A stretch of 64,000 nucleotides of DNA, from positions 186,001 through 250,000 of the forward strand of contig NZ_JACVOZ010000002.1 in NCBI RefSeq assembly GCF_018882125.1, in the 5' to 3' direction. Below, piece by piece: positions 1 to 8,774 of the stretch. Both the position numbers and the translations under genes were made by a program. Every line of letters starts with the position of its first letter. Positions within the stretch are counted from its first letter, which is position 1. Origin of the DNA: Polynucleobacter sp. AP-Melu-500A-A1. GTDB lineage: Bacteria > Pseudomonadota > Gammaproteobacteria > Burkholderiales > Burkholderiaceae. The notes below the pieces were generated by a model, which worked only from the letters and a program-made list of their open reading frames with translations, ran no database searches and had not been told where the DNA came from.

Positions 1-358
1 GTTTGGGTAAATGCAAGTGGATTGCTTGCATCACTTCAGCGGTGGCATGAGGCCCAGTAACAGCAAGGACTTTAGGGTGAATGCTTTGGATCAGATCACT
101 GCCATCTGCATTCTTTCTAGCGCCTAAGCAACCAGTGACAATGACCTTACCATTGGCCGCAAGAGCATCACCGATGGCAGAAAGACTTTCTTCAACTGCA
201 GAATCAATAAAGCCACAAGTATTGACCACTACCAAATCTGCGCCGGAATAATCCTTAGCAGTCTCATACCCTTCAGCACTGAGTTGGGTCAGAATTAATT
301 CAGAGTCGACTAAGGCCTTAGGACAACCTAAGGATACAAAACCAATTTTTCCTGCCAC
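1..358 (-). CDS. rimO: Ribosomal protein S12 methylthiotransferase RimO, N-terminal part (cut by window edge)
   Basis: Partial gene; only about the first 119 codons are inside the window. The translation starts GTG (358) and reads [20 protein letters not shown], the N-terminal UPF0004 domain of methylthiotransferases, with the first cluster cysteine in SLGCPK and the next in VVNTCGFI and VTGCLGAR. RimO is a radical-SAM enzyme that adds a methylthio group to an aspartate of ribosomal protein S12. The PKALVDSE stretch distinguishes RimO from MiaB. The radical-SAM core and TRAM domain lie outside. The GTG start is two bases beyond the phaR stop, so the gene is probably read through from the pha genes. 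A TTG at 360 is out of frame. Confidence 0.9.
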   Translation of the reverse strand, partial: MAGKIGFVSLGCPKALVDSELILTQLSAEGYETAKDYSGADLVVVNTCGFIDSAVEESLSAIGDALAANGKVIVTGCLGARKNADGSDLIQSIHPKVLAVTGPHATAEVMQAIHLHLPK

Positions 359-360
359 AA

Positions 361-921
361 CTATTCTTTTTCTGTTTTAGTAGGCTGGGGAGTAAACGGA
401 AAGCCACCAAAAATATTTTGTGACCCTTGCATTTGTTCTTGCATCTTAATAAACAAGTCTTTGCTTTGATCCATATAACTGCCCATCAAATTCTGCATGA
501 GGGGATTTTGCAGGTTGAGCATCTGAGACCATGCCTCAGGAGTACTTCCAGCGCCCAAGCCTTTAGTTTGATCGCCCAACTTATGATGAATATCAACAAA
601 AGATTGCATGGTCTTTTCGAGGTAATTTCCCATTAGACCTTGCATGGAGTTTCCATAAAAGCGAATAATTTGCGAAAGCATTTGCGAAGAAAAAACGGGT
701 GCGCCGCCAGCCTCTTCTTCTAGAATTATTTGCAAGAGAATATTGCGCGTCAGCTCTTCTTCGGTTTTGGCATCAATCACCTTAAATACTTCGTTTGCCA
801 TGACTAGAGCTTTAATGTCAGCTAAAGTGACATAGGTACTTGTTTGAGTGTCATATAAACGACGATTGGGATACTTCTTAATAAGTCGCTCTTCGCCAAC
901 TCGCTTTGTTCGGGTAACCAT
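361..921 (-). CDS. phaR: Polyhydroxyalkanoate synthesis repressor PhaR
   Basis: 186 residues. The N-terminal half (about residues 12-75) carries the PHB/PHA accumulation regulator DNA-binding domain, recognisable by [21 protein letters not shown] second PHB_acc segment follows ([20 protein letters not shown]). The C-terminus is glutamine- and methionine-rich ([15 protein letters not shown]). Members of this family bind both DNA and PHA granules and repress phasin genes and themselves until polymer is made. The gene lies downstream of phaC and phaB on the same strand, as in Cupriavidus-type phaCAB-phaR clusters, but no phaA thiolase is present here. Upstream bases contain TGCAA words that could serve for autorepression (see findings). 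Confidence 0.93.
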   Translation of the reverse strand: MVTRTKRVGEERLIKKYPNRRLYDTQTSTYVTLADIKALVMANEVFKVIDAKTEEELTRNILLQIILEEEAGGAPVFSSQMLSQIIRFYGNSMQGLMGNYLEKTMQSFVDIHHKLGDQTKGLGAGSTPEAWSQMLNLQNPLMQNLMGSYMDQSKDLFIKMQEQMQGSQNIFGGFPFTPQPTKTEKE

Positions 922-1029
922 AATTTTCCTTACTTAGTACTGCAACGCAACATCAGCATAGTTTATCCCTAGTTTGACCAAAAGGTAAATTCAATGCGTC
1001 GCGCCGTTGCAAATCTTGTATTAATAGGA

Positions 1030-1770
1030 TTAGCCAGTATGTATACCGCCATTTAATGAGAAATCTGCGCCGGTTGCATAGCCGCCATCATCCGAGGCAA
1101 TCCAGCAGCATATTGATGCAATTTCATCAGGAGTGCCTAAACGCTTGACTGGAATGCCAGAAACGATCTTTTCTAGCACATCCTCACGGATCGCTTTAAC
1201 CATGTCAGTTCCAATATAGCCAGGAGAAACAGTGTTGACTGTGACACCCTTGGTGGCAACTTCTTGCGCTAAAGCCATTGTGAAGCCATGCAAACCCGCT
1301 TTGGCAGTGGAGTAATTGGCTTGGCCAAACTGCCCTTTTTGACCATTCACTGAGGAGATATTAATAATTCTTCCCCAATTGTTATCTACCATACCCTCAA
1401 TCACCTGTTTTGTAACATTAAATAAGGAGTTCAGATTGGTATCAATGACTGCCTTCCATGCCTCGGGGGTCATTTTGCGAAATACGCTATCACGCGTAAT
1501 ACCGGCGTTATTCACCAGCACATCAACCCGGCCTACCTCTGCCTTAACCTTCTCAAATGCAGCAACAGTGCTATCCCAATCTGAGACATTACCCTCAGAA
1601 GCAATGAAATCAAATCCAAGCGCTTTTTGTTCACCGATCCAACGGTCTTTACGTGGTGAATTCGGGCCGCAACCAGCAATCACCTTAAATCCATCCTTTG
1701 CTAGGCGTTGGCAAATAGCAGTACCGATACCACCCATGCCACCAGTTACATATGCGACTTTTTGAGACAT
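1030..1770 (-). CDS. phaB: Acetoacetyl-CoA reductase PhaB
   Basis: 246 residues, the normal length for this NADPH-dependent short-chain dehydrogenase, which reduces acetoacetyl-CoA to (R)-3-hydroxybutyryl-CoA for polymer synthesis. Visible features are the Rossmann glycine motif TGGMGGIG (residues 9-16), NNAG at 87-90, catalytic Ser140 (INISSVNG), and Tyr153-x-x-x-Lys157 (YSTAKAG). The C-terminus LNGGIHTG is typical of PhaB rather than FabG. A strong Shine-Dalgarno (AAGGGGAAAG) precedes the ATG. It lies 30 bp after phaC and is probably cotranscribed with it. Confidence 0.95.
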   Translation of the reverse strand: MSQKVAYVTGGMGGIGTAICQRLAKDGFKVIAGCGPNSPRKDRWIGEQKALGFDFIASEGNVSDWDSTVAAFEKVKAEVGRVDVLVNNAGITRDSVFRKMTPEAWKAVIDTNLNSLFNVTKQVIEGMVDNNWGRIINISSVNGQKGQFGQANYSTAKAGLHGFTMALAQEVATKGVTVNTVSPGYIGTDMVKAIREDVLEKIVSGIPVKRLGTPDEIASICCWIASDDGGYATGADFSLNGGIHTG

Positions 1771-1800
1771 TACTTTCCCCTTGTAAAAAACACTCGTTAA

Positions 1801-3435
1801 TTAGTTGATTGCTGTTGCAGCTTTTTCTTTGACATACACTCCAGGCGCTGCTTCCATCTTTTTGTACTTTGCGTTTCCAAAAGTATTGGAGACGGGTTTT
1901 TGCTCTCCACCAAACTGCTCTAGCCATTTGGTGTAATTGGGCCACCAACTTCCTGTCATTTGCTTAGCCCCCTCTAACCACGCTTGGGCAGTAGGTGCTA
2001 TTTTGTTGTTTTCAAAGTAATAGCGTTTATTTTTTACAGGAGGATTAATTACCCCAGCGATATGTCCTGATGCGCCTAGGACAAAGCGATTTTTACCTTT
2101 TAGAATATGCGCAGACTCGTAAGCAGACTGCCATGGAACAATGTGATCCTCTTGTGAGGCATATATATATGCAGGGCATTTGATTTTGCCTAAATCTATT
2201 TTCTCACCGCAAATAGTCAGTTTGCCCGGCTTGACTAAATCATTTTGTAAATAGGTATGTCTCAAGTACCAGCAGTACATGGCACCGGGTAAATTGGTAG
2301 CATCTCCATTCCAATAGAGTAAGTCGAATGGTGGTGGCGAGTTACCTTTCAGATAGTTCTCTACAACATAGTTCCAAACTAAATCATTGGGTCGTAAAAA
2401 AGAGAATGTATTACCTAGATCTAGGCCCGACATCATGCCGTACTTACCACCCTTACCGCCAATAGTATTTTCACGCAGCTCCACCATGCCTTCATCAATG
2501 AAGACATCCAAAATTCCGGTATTTGTGAAATCCAACAAAGTGGTAAACAAGGTAAGGCTTGCCGCAGGATGCTCATTTCGCGCGGCAAGGACTGCCAAGG
2601 CTGAAGAAGTCAGTGTGCCGCCAACACAGAAACCCAAAATATTAATTTGCTTGCTTTTACTTATATCCTTCACAACCTCAATTGCCTTGATAACACCATT
2701 GCCTACATAGTCATCCCAGCTGACCTTAGCCATTGACGCATCGGGGTTTTTCCAAGAAACCAGAAAAACCATATGCCCCTGTGAAACCATATGACGCACT
2801 ACTGAATTATCCGGCTGTAAATCTAAAATGTAATATTTATTGATGCATGGGGGCACCATTAAATAGGGGCGCTCAAATACCGTTTCAGTTAAGGGCTTAT
2901 ATTGAATTAACTCAAATAAGTCATTACGAAATACCACATGTCCCTCGGTAGTCGCAATATTTTTACCAACTTCAAAGGCACTTTCATCGGTAATAGAAAC
3001 TTTACCCTTTTTCATATCTCCAAGCAGATTCGCAATCCCTTTTTGTATAGATTGACCCTGAGTACTAATAATATTTTCAAGAACCTCTGGGTTAGTTGCT
3101 ATGAAGTTAGATGGTGATAGTGCATCGATCATTTGTTCGGTAGTGAACAAGATTTTCTGCTTAGTCTTATCGTCAGTCTCGACAGCATTGGCTAAGGCCA
3201 TCAAATGTTTTGAATTTAAAAGGTAGGTTGCAGCAATCACCTTGCTCCAAGATGAATGCCAAGCTTTTCCAGCGAAACGACGATCCTTCACTTTAATCGC
3301 TTCTGGATTGGTAGCAATATGCGCCAACTCCGCAAAATATTCTTTTTGGATTTCCGCCAAACGTTCTGGGGGAATTAACGCCATATGATGCGCCGCCAAG
3401 GATGGCGTTGCACCGGTATTCATGCCTGCAAACAT
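1801..3435 (-). CDS. phaC: Class I poly(3-hydroxyalkanoate) synthase PhaC
   Basis: 544 residues; polymerises 3-hydroxyacyl-CoA into PHA at the granule surface. It has the PhaC N-terminal domain followed by an alpha/beta-hydrolase core. The lipase-like box is GFCVGG with nucleophile Cys270, followed by Asp430 (SQEDHIVPW) and His458 (GASGHIAGV), so the catalytic triad is complete. It is somewhat shorter than the roughly 590-residue Cupriavidus enzyme because the N-terminus is shorter, as expected for a compact genome. A start at Met5 is also possible, but an AAGAG sequence is well spaced before Met1. First gene of the phaC-phaB-phaR run; its promoter should lie in 3436-3559. Confidence 0.95.
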   Translation of the reverse strand: MFAGMNTGATPSLAAHHMALIPPERLAEIQKEYFAELAHIATNPEAIKVKDRRFAGKAWHSSWSKVIAATYLLNSKHLMALANAVETDDKTKQKILFTTEQMIDALSPSNFIATNPEVLENIISTQGQSIQKGIANLLGDMKKGKVSITDESAFEVGKNIATTEGHVVFRNDLFELIQYKPLTETVFERPYLMVPPCINKYYILDLQPDNSVVRHMVSQGHMVFLVSWKNPDASMAKVSWDDYVGNGVIKAIEVVKDISKSKQINILGFCVGGTLTSSALAVLAARNEHPAASLTLFTTLLDFTNTGILDVFIDEGMVELRENTIGGKGGKYGMMSGLDLGNTFSFLRPNDLVWNYVVENYLKGNSPPPFDLLYWNGDATNLPGAMYCWYLRHTYLQNDLVKPGKLTICGEKIDLGKIKCPAYIYASQEDHIVPWQSAYESAHILKGKNRFVLGASGHIAGVINPPVKNKRYYFENNKIAPTAQAWLEGAKQMTGSWWPNYTKWLEQFGGEQKPVSNTFGNAKYKKMEAAPGVYVKEKAATAIN

Positions 3436-3559
3436 ATTAGTCTCTTGAATTAATTAAAGACATTCTCCATCCATAAGACATATTGAGTTATACGCAATAA
3501 CCCTAGCCCTGAGGCAAATCTAGTAATTACCCGCACTAAACCTGGAAAGTCCAAGCGAT

Positions 3560-4324
3560 TTATTTAGAAATCCAAATAAGGGAAGCGGACCGACCAGATG
3601 CACCATCACGACGATATGAAAAAAAATCTTGTTTGTCATGATACGTACACAGATCACCACCACTAATCTGAGAGATTCCTGCGGCCCTTAAACGGGTTAT
3701 GGCTAAAGAGTAGAGATTGGCCATATATTTTCCAGGCGTTCGGTCAATGGCTACAAAATCTTTCGTTCCAATAGGGATCCCAGAGTCTGTAAAGGCTTGA
3801 TACACATCCTGACCGACCTCAAATGCGTCAGGCCCAATTGCAGGTCCAAGCCAGACCAACAAATCACTTGCTACCAGATGATTAGAAAGCAAGAGCATTT
3901 CTTTGATGGTTCGTTCAATGACCCCAGCACTCAGACCTCTCCAGCCGGCATGTGCCGCGCCAACAATAGAACCATCTTTTGCAGCAAATAAAACTGGTAG
4001 ACAATCTGCAGTCAAAATGGCTAATACTTCATTCGGTGTCTTAGTCACAATGGCATCTGCCTCAATCAGCTGATTAAGGCCTTGAGATCTGCTAGACGGC
4101 GTGCTTACTGCTACACCATGGACTTGCTTCATCCATAAAGGATCTGATGGAATCTGCATTCTCAATAGTCGTCGATTTTCAATAACATTTTCAAGACTAT
4201 CCCCTACGTGGTCCCCCAAATTGAGTGAGTCATAAGGTGATTGGCTACAACCCCCCATACGAGTGGTCGCTATTGCATGAACCATCGGCGAAGCTTGCCA
4301 GTGCGGCTTAATGAAACGCATCAT
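3560..4324 (-). CDS. pgeF: Peptidoglycan editing factor PgeF (YfiH/DUF152, formerly polyphenol oxidase)
   Basis: 254 residues of the Cu-oxidase_4 (DUF152) family. Hallmarks are TTRMGGCSQSPYDSLNLGDH near the N-terminus, the metal-site motif TADCLPVLF with HAGWRGL just after it, and the C-terminal CTY...FFSYRRDG segment. Members are cytosolic; the E. coli homologue removes wrongly incorporated serine from peptidoglycan precursors, while other homologues show purine nucleoside or laccase activity. It overlaps the rluD stop by four bases (ATGA), the usual rluD-pgeF order in proteobacteria. Confidence 0.9.
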   Translation of the reverse strand: MMRFIKPHWQASPMVHAIATTRMGGCSQSPYDSLNLGDHVGDSLENVIENRRLLRMQIPSDPLWMKQVHGVAVSTPSSRSQGLNQLIEADAIVTKTPNEVLAILTADCLPVLFAAKDGSIVGAAHAGWRGLSAGVIERTIKEMLLLSNHLVASDLLVWLGPAIGPDAFEVGQDVYQAFTDSGIPIGTKDFVAIDRTPGKYMANLYSLAITRLRAAGISQISGGDLCTYHDKQDFFSYRRDGASGRSASLIWISK

Positions 4325-5358
4325 GCTCGATCGTTTTTGATAGAAGCTAAGAGCGCTTCTTCCTTAGGTAAATCCTCTGAGCTCATACCTATTTGGGGAA
4401 GAATCTGGAATATATCCTGCGGGGGCAACTTAAACCACGTCATTACCTCATGACTTATAGGGTGTTGAAGACTTAAAGCATAAGCATGCAGTGCCTGCCG
4501 ACTAAAATTGAGTATCTTGGCTGCTCCTGGTGTTTTTTTTCTATACACTGGATCGCCCAAGATAGGTAAACCTAGCGACTCTAAGTGCACCCTTATTTGA
4601 TGGGTCCGACCAGTTTCTAATCGACATTCCAATAATGCCAAGGCGGCATCATTGAATGATCCCTTGGCAAGTCTTCTAAAAAGTGTTGCCGCTGGCTTAC
4701 CTAGCGGACTACCGGCAGACATTTTCAGACGATCACGTTGATCCCGGCCCACAGTTGCCAACACCTTGCCTTGACTTGGGGCATCACCCCACACCCACGC
4801 CAAATAGCGTCGCCCTACAGTTCGCTCCTGAAGTTGCTTAACAAGTGAAGTCTGGGCTTGAGATGTCCTAGCAACCACCATTAAACCTGAAGTATCTTTA
4901 TCTAAGCGGTGCACTATTCCAGCACGCGGCAAATGCTTCAACTCAGGAAAGTGAAACAGTAAGCCATTTAATAAAGTACCCGTCCAATTACCCGCTGCTG
5001 GATGAACAACCAGCCCCTGTGGCTTATTAATAACAATGACAGAATCATCTTCGTAAACCACATCCAAAGGAATATCCTCAGGTTCAAAGGCAAATTGTTC
5101 GGGCATTTCCTGAGGAAACACCTTGATACTCTCCCCACCATGAAGTAAATACCGGGCTTTTGTAACCCTGCCATCCACCGTCACAGCCCCAGCCTCAACC
5201 CAGGCCTTTAGCCTATTACGGGAATAATCTGGCAAATAAGTCGCCAAAGCCTTATCCAGGCGTTCCCCAGACATATCTTGAGAAATCTCTAATGAGATGA
5301 AATCCTCTTCATCGATATAATCAACGGGATTCGATTCAGGAGTTTGCGGCAATGCCAC
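4321..5358 (-). CDS. rluD: 23S rRNA pseudouridine(1911/1915/1917) synthase RluD
   Basis: 345 residues. An S4 RNA-binding domain comes first (about 28-75, GERLDKALATYLPDYSRNRLKAWVE), then the RluA-family catalytic domain with the active-site aspartate in HRLDKDTSGLMVVA and the late motif GRTHQIRVHLESLG. It isomerises uridines in helix 69 of 23S rRNA. The C-terminus is slightly extended beyond the catalytic domain. Its start codon overlaps the divergent bamD reading frame by seven bases, so the two promoters must sit inside the opposite genes. Translationally coupled to pgeF downstream. Confidence 0.93.
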   Translation of the reverse strand: MALPQTPESNPVDYIDEEDFISLEISQDMSGERLDKALATYLPDYSRNRLKAWVEAGAVTVDGRVTKARYLLHGGESIKVFPQEMPEQFAFEPEDIPLDVVYEDDSVIVINKPQGLVVHPAAGNWTGTLLNGLLFHFPELKHLPRAGIVHRLDKDTSGLMVVARTSQAQTSLVKQLQERTVGRRYLAWVWGDAPSQGKVLATVGRDQRDRLKMSAGSPLGKPAATLFRRLAKGSFNDAALALLECRLETGRTHQIRVHLESLGLPILGDPVYRKKTPGAAKILNFSRQALHAYALSLQHPISHEVMTWFKLPPQDIFQILPQIGMSSEDLPKEEALLASIKNDRA

Positions 5359-6266
5359 GCTTAAAAGGCCTTTCAGTTGTATCCGATGTATTTCCAGACG
5401 CCAGTTTAAGGCTTGCCGTCAATTTTGCTCCATCTAAATTTGGAGCGTCCTCAGTCTTGAGATCTTTAGGGCTCGTCTTAGTCTGCCTATTAGTGTTGGT
5501 TGCTCTCGGTGGATGTGCTGGCAGTGAGGGGCAAAAGGACGATACCGATATCTGGTCTGAATCCAAACTTTACTCCGAGGCTACCGATAGATTAAATAAC
5601 ACTGACTTTGTAAAGTGCGGAAAATATTTTGAGAAATTAGAGGCGCGCTTTCCATTTGGCCCCTATTCTCAACAAGCACAAATTAATGCTGCTTATTGTT
5701 ACTGGAAAGCGCAAGACACCCCGCAGGCAATGGTGGCAATTGATCGCTTTATTAAACTCCATCAAGGTAGTGATAATTTAGACTACGCCTACTATCTCAA
5801 AGGACTCATCACTTTTAATGACGATCTGGGTTGGTTAGGTCGATTTACCGGACAAGATTTGAGCGAGCGTGATCCTAAGGCCGCTAAAGATGCTTTTGAG
5901 TCATTCAAGATTGTTGTTGAGCGATTCCCGAATAGCAAATACGCTCCAGATTCCTTAGATCGTATGCGCTACATCGTGAACTCTTTGGCTGAAGCCGATG
6001 TGATAGTTGCTCGCTTCTATTATCAGCGTGGTGCTTACCTAGCCTCTGCCAACCGCGCGCAATTGGTCATTCGTGATTACGATCGCGCTCCTGCTGTTGA
6101 AGAGGCGCTCTACTTGCTTTTTAAGTCCTATGAAAAATTGGGCATGGTTGAACTCAGTAGCGATACTGGTCGTGTGTTTGCCCTGAATTTCCCCGATAGC
6201 CCAATGCTACAAACTGGGCAACGGGCTAAAAAAGAGCGTCAATGGTGGCAGATCTGGAACAAGTAA
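5352..6266 (+). CDS. bamD: Outer-membrane assembly lipoprotein BamD
   Basis: 304 residues from the first ATG. A hydrophobic stretch ends in the lipobox LVALGGC, followed by five TPR-like repeats (YSEATDRLNNTDFVKCGKYFEKLEARFPF and further units). BamD is the essential periplasmic TPR lipoprotein of the BAM complex that inserts beta-barrel proteins into the outer membrane. Start choice is open. The ATG at 5352 has a CAGGAG nine bases upstream but leaves a long 35-residue N-region with acidic residues. A TTG at 5457 with GGAG upstream would give a textbook lipoprotein signal beginning RSLGLVLVCLL. The C-terminus abuts the alr stop codon exactly, with no intergenic base. Confidence 0.93.
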   Translation: MPRLKGLSVVSDVFPDASLRLAVNFAPSKFGASSVLRSLGLVLVCLLVLVALGGCAGSEGQKDDTDIWSESKLYSEATDRLNNTDFVKCGKYFEKLEARFPFGPYSQQAQINAAYCYWKAQDTPQAMVAIDRFIKLHQGSDNLDYAYYLKGLITFNDDLGWLGRFTGQDLSERDPKAAKDAFESFKIVVERFPNSKYAPDSLDRMRYIVNSLAEADVIVARFYYQRGAYLASANRAQLVIRDYDRAPAVEEALYLLFKSYEKLGMVELSSDTGRVFALNFPDSPMLQTGQRAKKERQWWQIWNK

Positions 6267-7391
6267 TTATTTAATTTTTACTGGAACGCGTGGCGCCAGC
6301 GCGCAGATCAGTTCATAACCGATCGTATTGCTCATTTGCGCTACTAGATCTACCGGCACCTGATCCCCCCATAACTCTACGACGCTACCAATTTTTGCAT
6401 TAGGGGTATTGCGAAGATCAATAGAAAGCATATCCATTGACACTCTCCCGACGATCGGGCAAATAAGCCCTGCACCATTATTATTGCCATCAAATACCCA
6501 AACTGGAGTTCCATCTTGTGCTTGACGCGGATAGCCATCTGCGTAGCCACAGGCCACTATACCGATACGCATTGCTTCAGGCGCTTCGTAACGACCACCA
6601 TAACCAATACGATCGCCCTTCCGTAATTCTTGAATATCAATGATTTCACTATGCAGTTGCATTACTGCACTTAAATTTGCATGCGCAATATCTTCGTAAT
6701 TACCGGTAGGAGAGGCGCCGTACAGCATGATGCCAGGACGAACCCAGTCTCCAAGTGCATTTCGGTGCCATAGAATTGCCGCTGAATTCGCAAGTGATGT
6801 AGGAGCTTTCAGCCCCTCAATCGTTTCGTTAAAGATATCCATCTGGCTACCCACTGATGGCTGCTGATCCACTTGATCTGCATTAGCAAAATGGGTCATG
6901 TGATGCAGATGATAGCCAGCAGAATGTAGGCGATGAAAAACTGTCCGATAGACTGCTGGTTTGAAACCGAGACGGTTCATACCTGAATTCATTTTCAGAA
7001 AAACATTGAAAGGATTATGGGCTTTACCCTCAAACTTCTCCAACCACTGAACTTGAGCTTCGCAATGAACAACCAAATCGCAATTAAGCTCTTGGGCAAG
7101 TAAAAGTTCATTTTCATGAAATAGACCCTCCAGCATCAAAATACGACCTCTCCAGCCTTGTTGCCTCAGCCAGCGAGCATCTTCAATATCTAGAAGCGCA
7201 AAACCATCACTAGCAGCAAGGCCTTTGAAAGCGGCATCAAAGGAATGGCCATAAGCTCTTGCCTTAATAACAGCCCAAATTTTTGAGTCTGGAGCCAATT
7301 CCCGAACTCTGTTTAAATTATGCTGAAAGGCTTGCGTGTGTATAGTTGCCAAGATTGGTCTATTTATCATGCTGTTAGCTTGACTACCCAT
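6267..7391 (-). CDS. alr: Alanine racemase
   Basis: 374 residues from the chosen start. PLP-dependent, interconverts L- and D-alanine for peptidoglycan. The PLP lysine lies in WAVIKARAYGHS near the N-terminus, and the second catalytic base Tyr in the RIGYGGRY segment of the C-terminal beta domain; VGRVSMDM is also typical. The start at 7391 (MGSQANSM) is preferred over an in-frame ATG at 7409 because AAGGAGG lies seven bases before it. The usual Lys-Ala-Asn-Ala-Tyr is Lys-Ala-Arg-Ala-Tyr here, a conservative family variation. Divergent from lplT with about 50 bp between them. Confidence 0.94.
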   Translation of the reverse strand: MGSQANSMINRPILATIHTQAFQHNLNRVRELAPDSKIWAVIKARAYGHSFDAAFKGLAASDGFALLDIEDARWLRQQGWRGRILMLEGLFHENELLLAQELNCDLVVHCEAQVQWLEKFEGKAHNPFNVFLKMNSGMNRLGFKPAVYRTVFHRLHSAGYHLHHMTHFANADQVDQQPSVGSQMDIFNETIEGLKAPTSLANSAAILWHRNALGDWVRPGIMLYGASPTGNYEDIAHANLSAVMQLHSEIIDIQELRKGDRIGYGGRYEAPEAMRIGIVACGYADGYPRQAQDGTPVWVFDGNNNGAGLICPIVGRVSMDMLSIDLRNTPNAKIGSVVELWGDQVPVDLVAQMSNTIGYELICALAPRVPVKIK

Positions 7392-7441
7392 ATTCACCCC
7401 TCCTTTCATGTTTTAATAACATTAATGACTAGATTGTACGA

Positions 7442-8761
7442 ATGAACCGTAGTTTTTACATCATTATGGCGGCGCAATTTTTTTCGTCGCTTGCTGATAA
7501 CGCCCTCCTCATAGCGGCTATTGCCCTATTGGTCCAGCTCAATGCTCCGGCCTGGATGACGCCGCTACTCAAGCTCTTCTTTGTATTATCTTATGTATTG
7601 CTTGCTGCCTTTGTAGGAGCCTTTGCAGATTCCCGCCCAAAAGGGAATGTGATGTTTATTACCAATACGATTAAGTTTGTTGGTTGTATAGCAATGCTTT
7701 TTGGCAGCCATCCCTTAATGTCCTATGCAATCGTTGGACTGGGTGCGGCAGCTTATTCCCCAGCCAAATATGGTATTTTGACTGAATTGCTTCCCCCGGA
7801 AAAATTAGTTGCTGCTAATGGCTGGATAGAGGGCCTGACAGTAAGCTCTATTATTTTAGGAACAGTATTGGGTGGCGTATTGATCAGCAATACGGTTTCC
7901 CAAAGTCTGCTTTCTTGGGATATACCAACATTTGATACAGGCATTGATACCCCTGCCGAATCCGCCATTCTCATCATCATGATGATTTATGTCGTTGCAG
8001 CATTCATTAACTTAAAAATCCCAGATACAGGGGCTCGTTATGTATCTCAAAAAACCAATCCTATCGAGCTGATTAAAGATTTCTCTGTCTGCTTCACAAC
8101 ACTTTGGAATGATCGCCTTGGTCAAATCTCCTTAGCAGTGACTACTTTGTTTTGGGGTGCAGGCGCCACCTTGCAATTTATTGTGATTAAGTGGGCGCAA
8201 GTTGCATTAAATATGAACCTTTCACAAGGTGCGATTCTGCAAGCGATTTCAGCAGTTGGCGTTGCTGGAGGTGCGATGTGGGCGGCATGGCGCATACCGC
8301 TTCGTGACTCTTTACGAGTTCTACCTTACGGAGTTGCGATGGGGTTTGTGGTCTGTATTTTGGCGGTCTACAACGCTGACATGCTACCGGACACAACCAT
8401 CATGACTATCGGTAGTCTAAAAGTTTCCCTAAATTTACTTCCCGCTTATTTTCTATTGGTACTGGTTGGGTGGCTCGCTGGATATTTTGTTGTTCCAATG
8501 AATGCTCTTTTGCAGCATCGCGGTCATGTCCTCATGTCTGCCGGTCATTCGATTGCCGTACAAAACTTCAATGAAAATATTTCTGTTTTGACAATGCTGC
8601 TGGTGTACTCGCTATTAATTTGGCTTGATGCCCCAATCCAGTTTGTCATTATTGGATTTGGTCTCGCTGTCAGTGCAATTATGTGGCTAGTGATTAAGCG
8701 TCACGCTCGGAACCAAGCAGAATATGACTCTATGCACCTCATCGGTGAACATAAACACTAA
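7442..8761 (+). CDS. lplT: Lysophospholipid transporter LplT (MFS)
   Basis: 439 residues, about twelve predicted membrane helices. The N-terminus NRSFYIIMAAQFFSSLADNALLIAA and the loop AAYSPAKYGILTELLPPEKLVAANGWIEG match LplT, the inner-membrane flippase that brings lysophospholipids inward for re-acylation. In E. coli lplT is paired with the acyltransferase gene aas; here no aas is adjacent, although a PlsC-family acyltransferase and a FadD-like ligase occur together at 43,454-45,876. The neighbour alr is divergent, an order I recall from other Burkholderiales. The end is only 13 bp from the convergent holD-like gene. Confidence 0.9.
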   Translation: MNRSFYIIMAAQFFSSLADNALLIAAIALLVQLNAPAWMTPLLKLFFVLSYVLLAAFVGAFADSRPKGNVMFITNTIKFVGCIAMLFGSHPLMSYAIVGLGAAAYSPAKYGILTELLPPEKLVAANGWIEGLTVSSIILGTVLGGVLISNTVSQSLLSWDIPTFDTGIDTPAESAILIIMMIYVVAAFINLKIPDTGARYVSQKTNPIELIKDFSVCFTTLWNDRLGQISLAVTTLFWGAGATLQFIVIKWAQVALNMNLSQGAILQAISAVGVAGGAMWAAWRIPLRDSLRVLPYGVAMGFVVCILAVYNADMLPDTTIMTIGSLKVSLNLLPAYFLLVLVGWLAGYFVVPMNALLQHRGHVLMSAGHSIAVQNFNENISVLTMLLVYSLLIWLDAPIQFVIIGFGLAVSAIMWLVIKRHARNQAEYDSMHLIGEHKH

Positions 8762-8774
8762 TCATATTGTTGTT

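Noticed and set aside
1379..1765. Long plus-strand frames opposite phaB and similar antisense frames (for example 24931-25419 opposite parC)
   Set aside because: They mirror strongly conserved genes, lack recognisable domains and have no supporting start signals.
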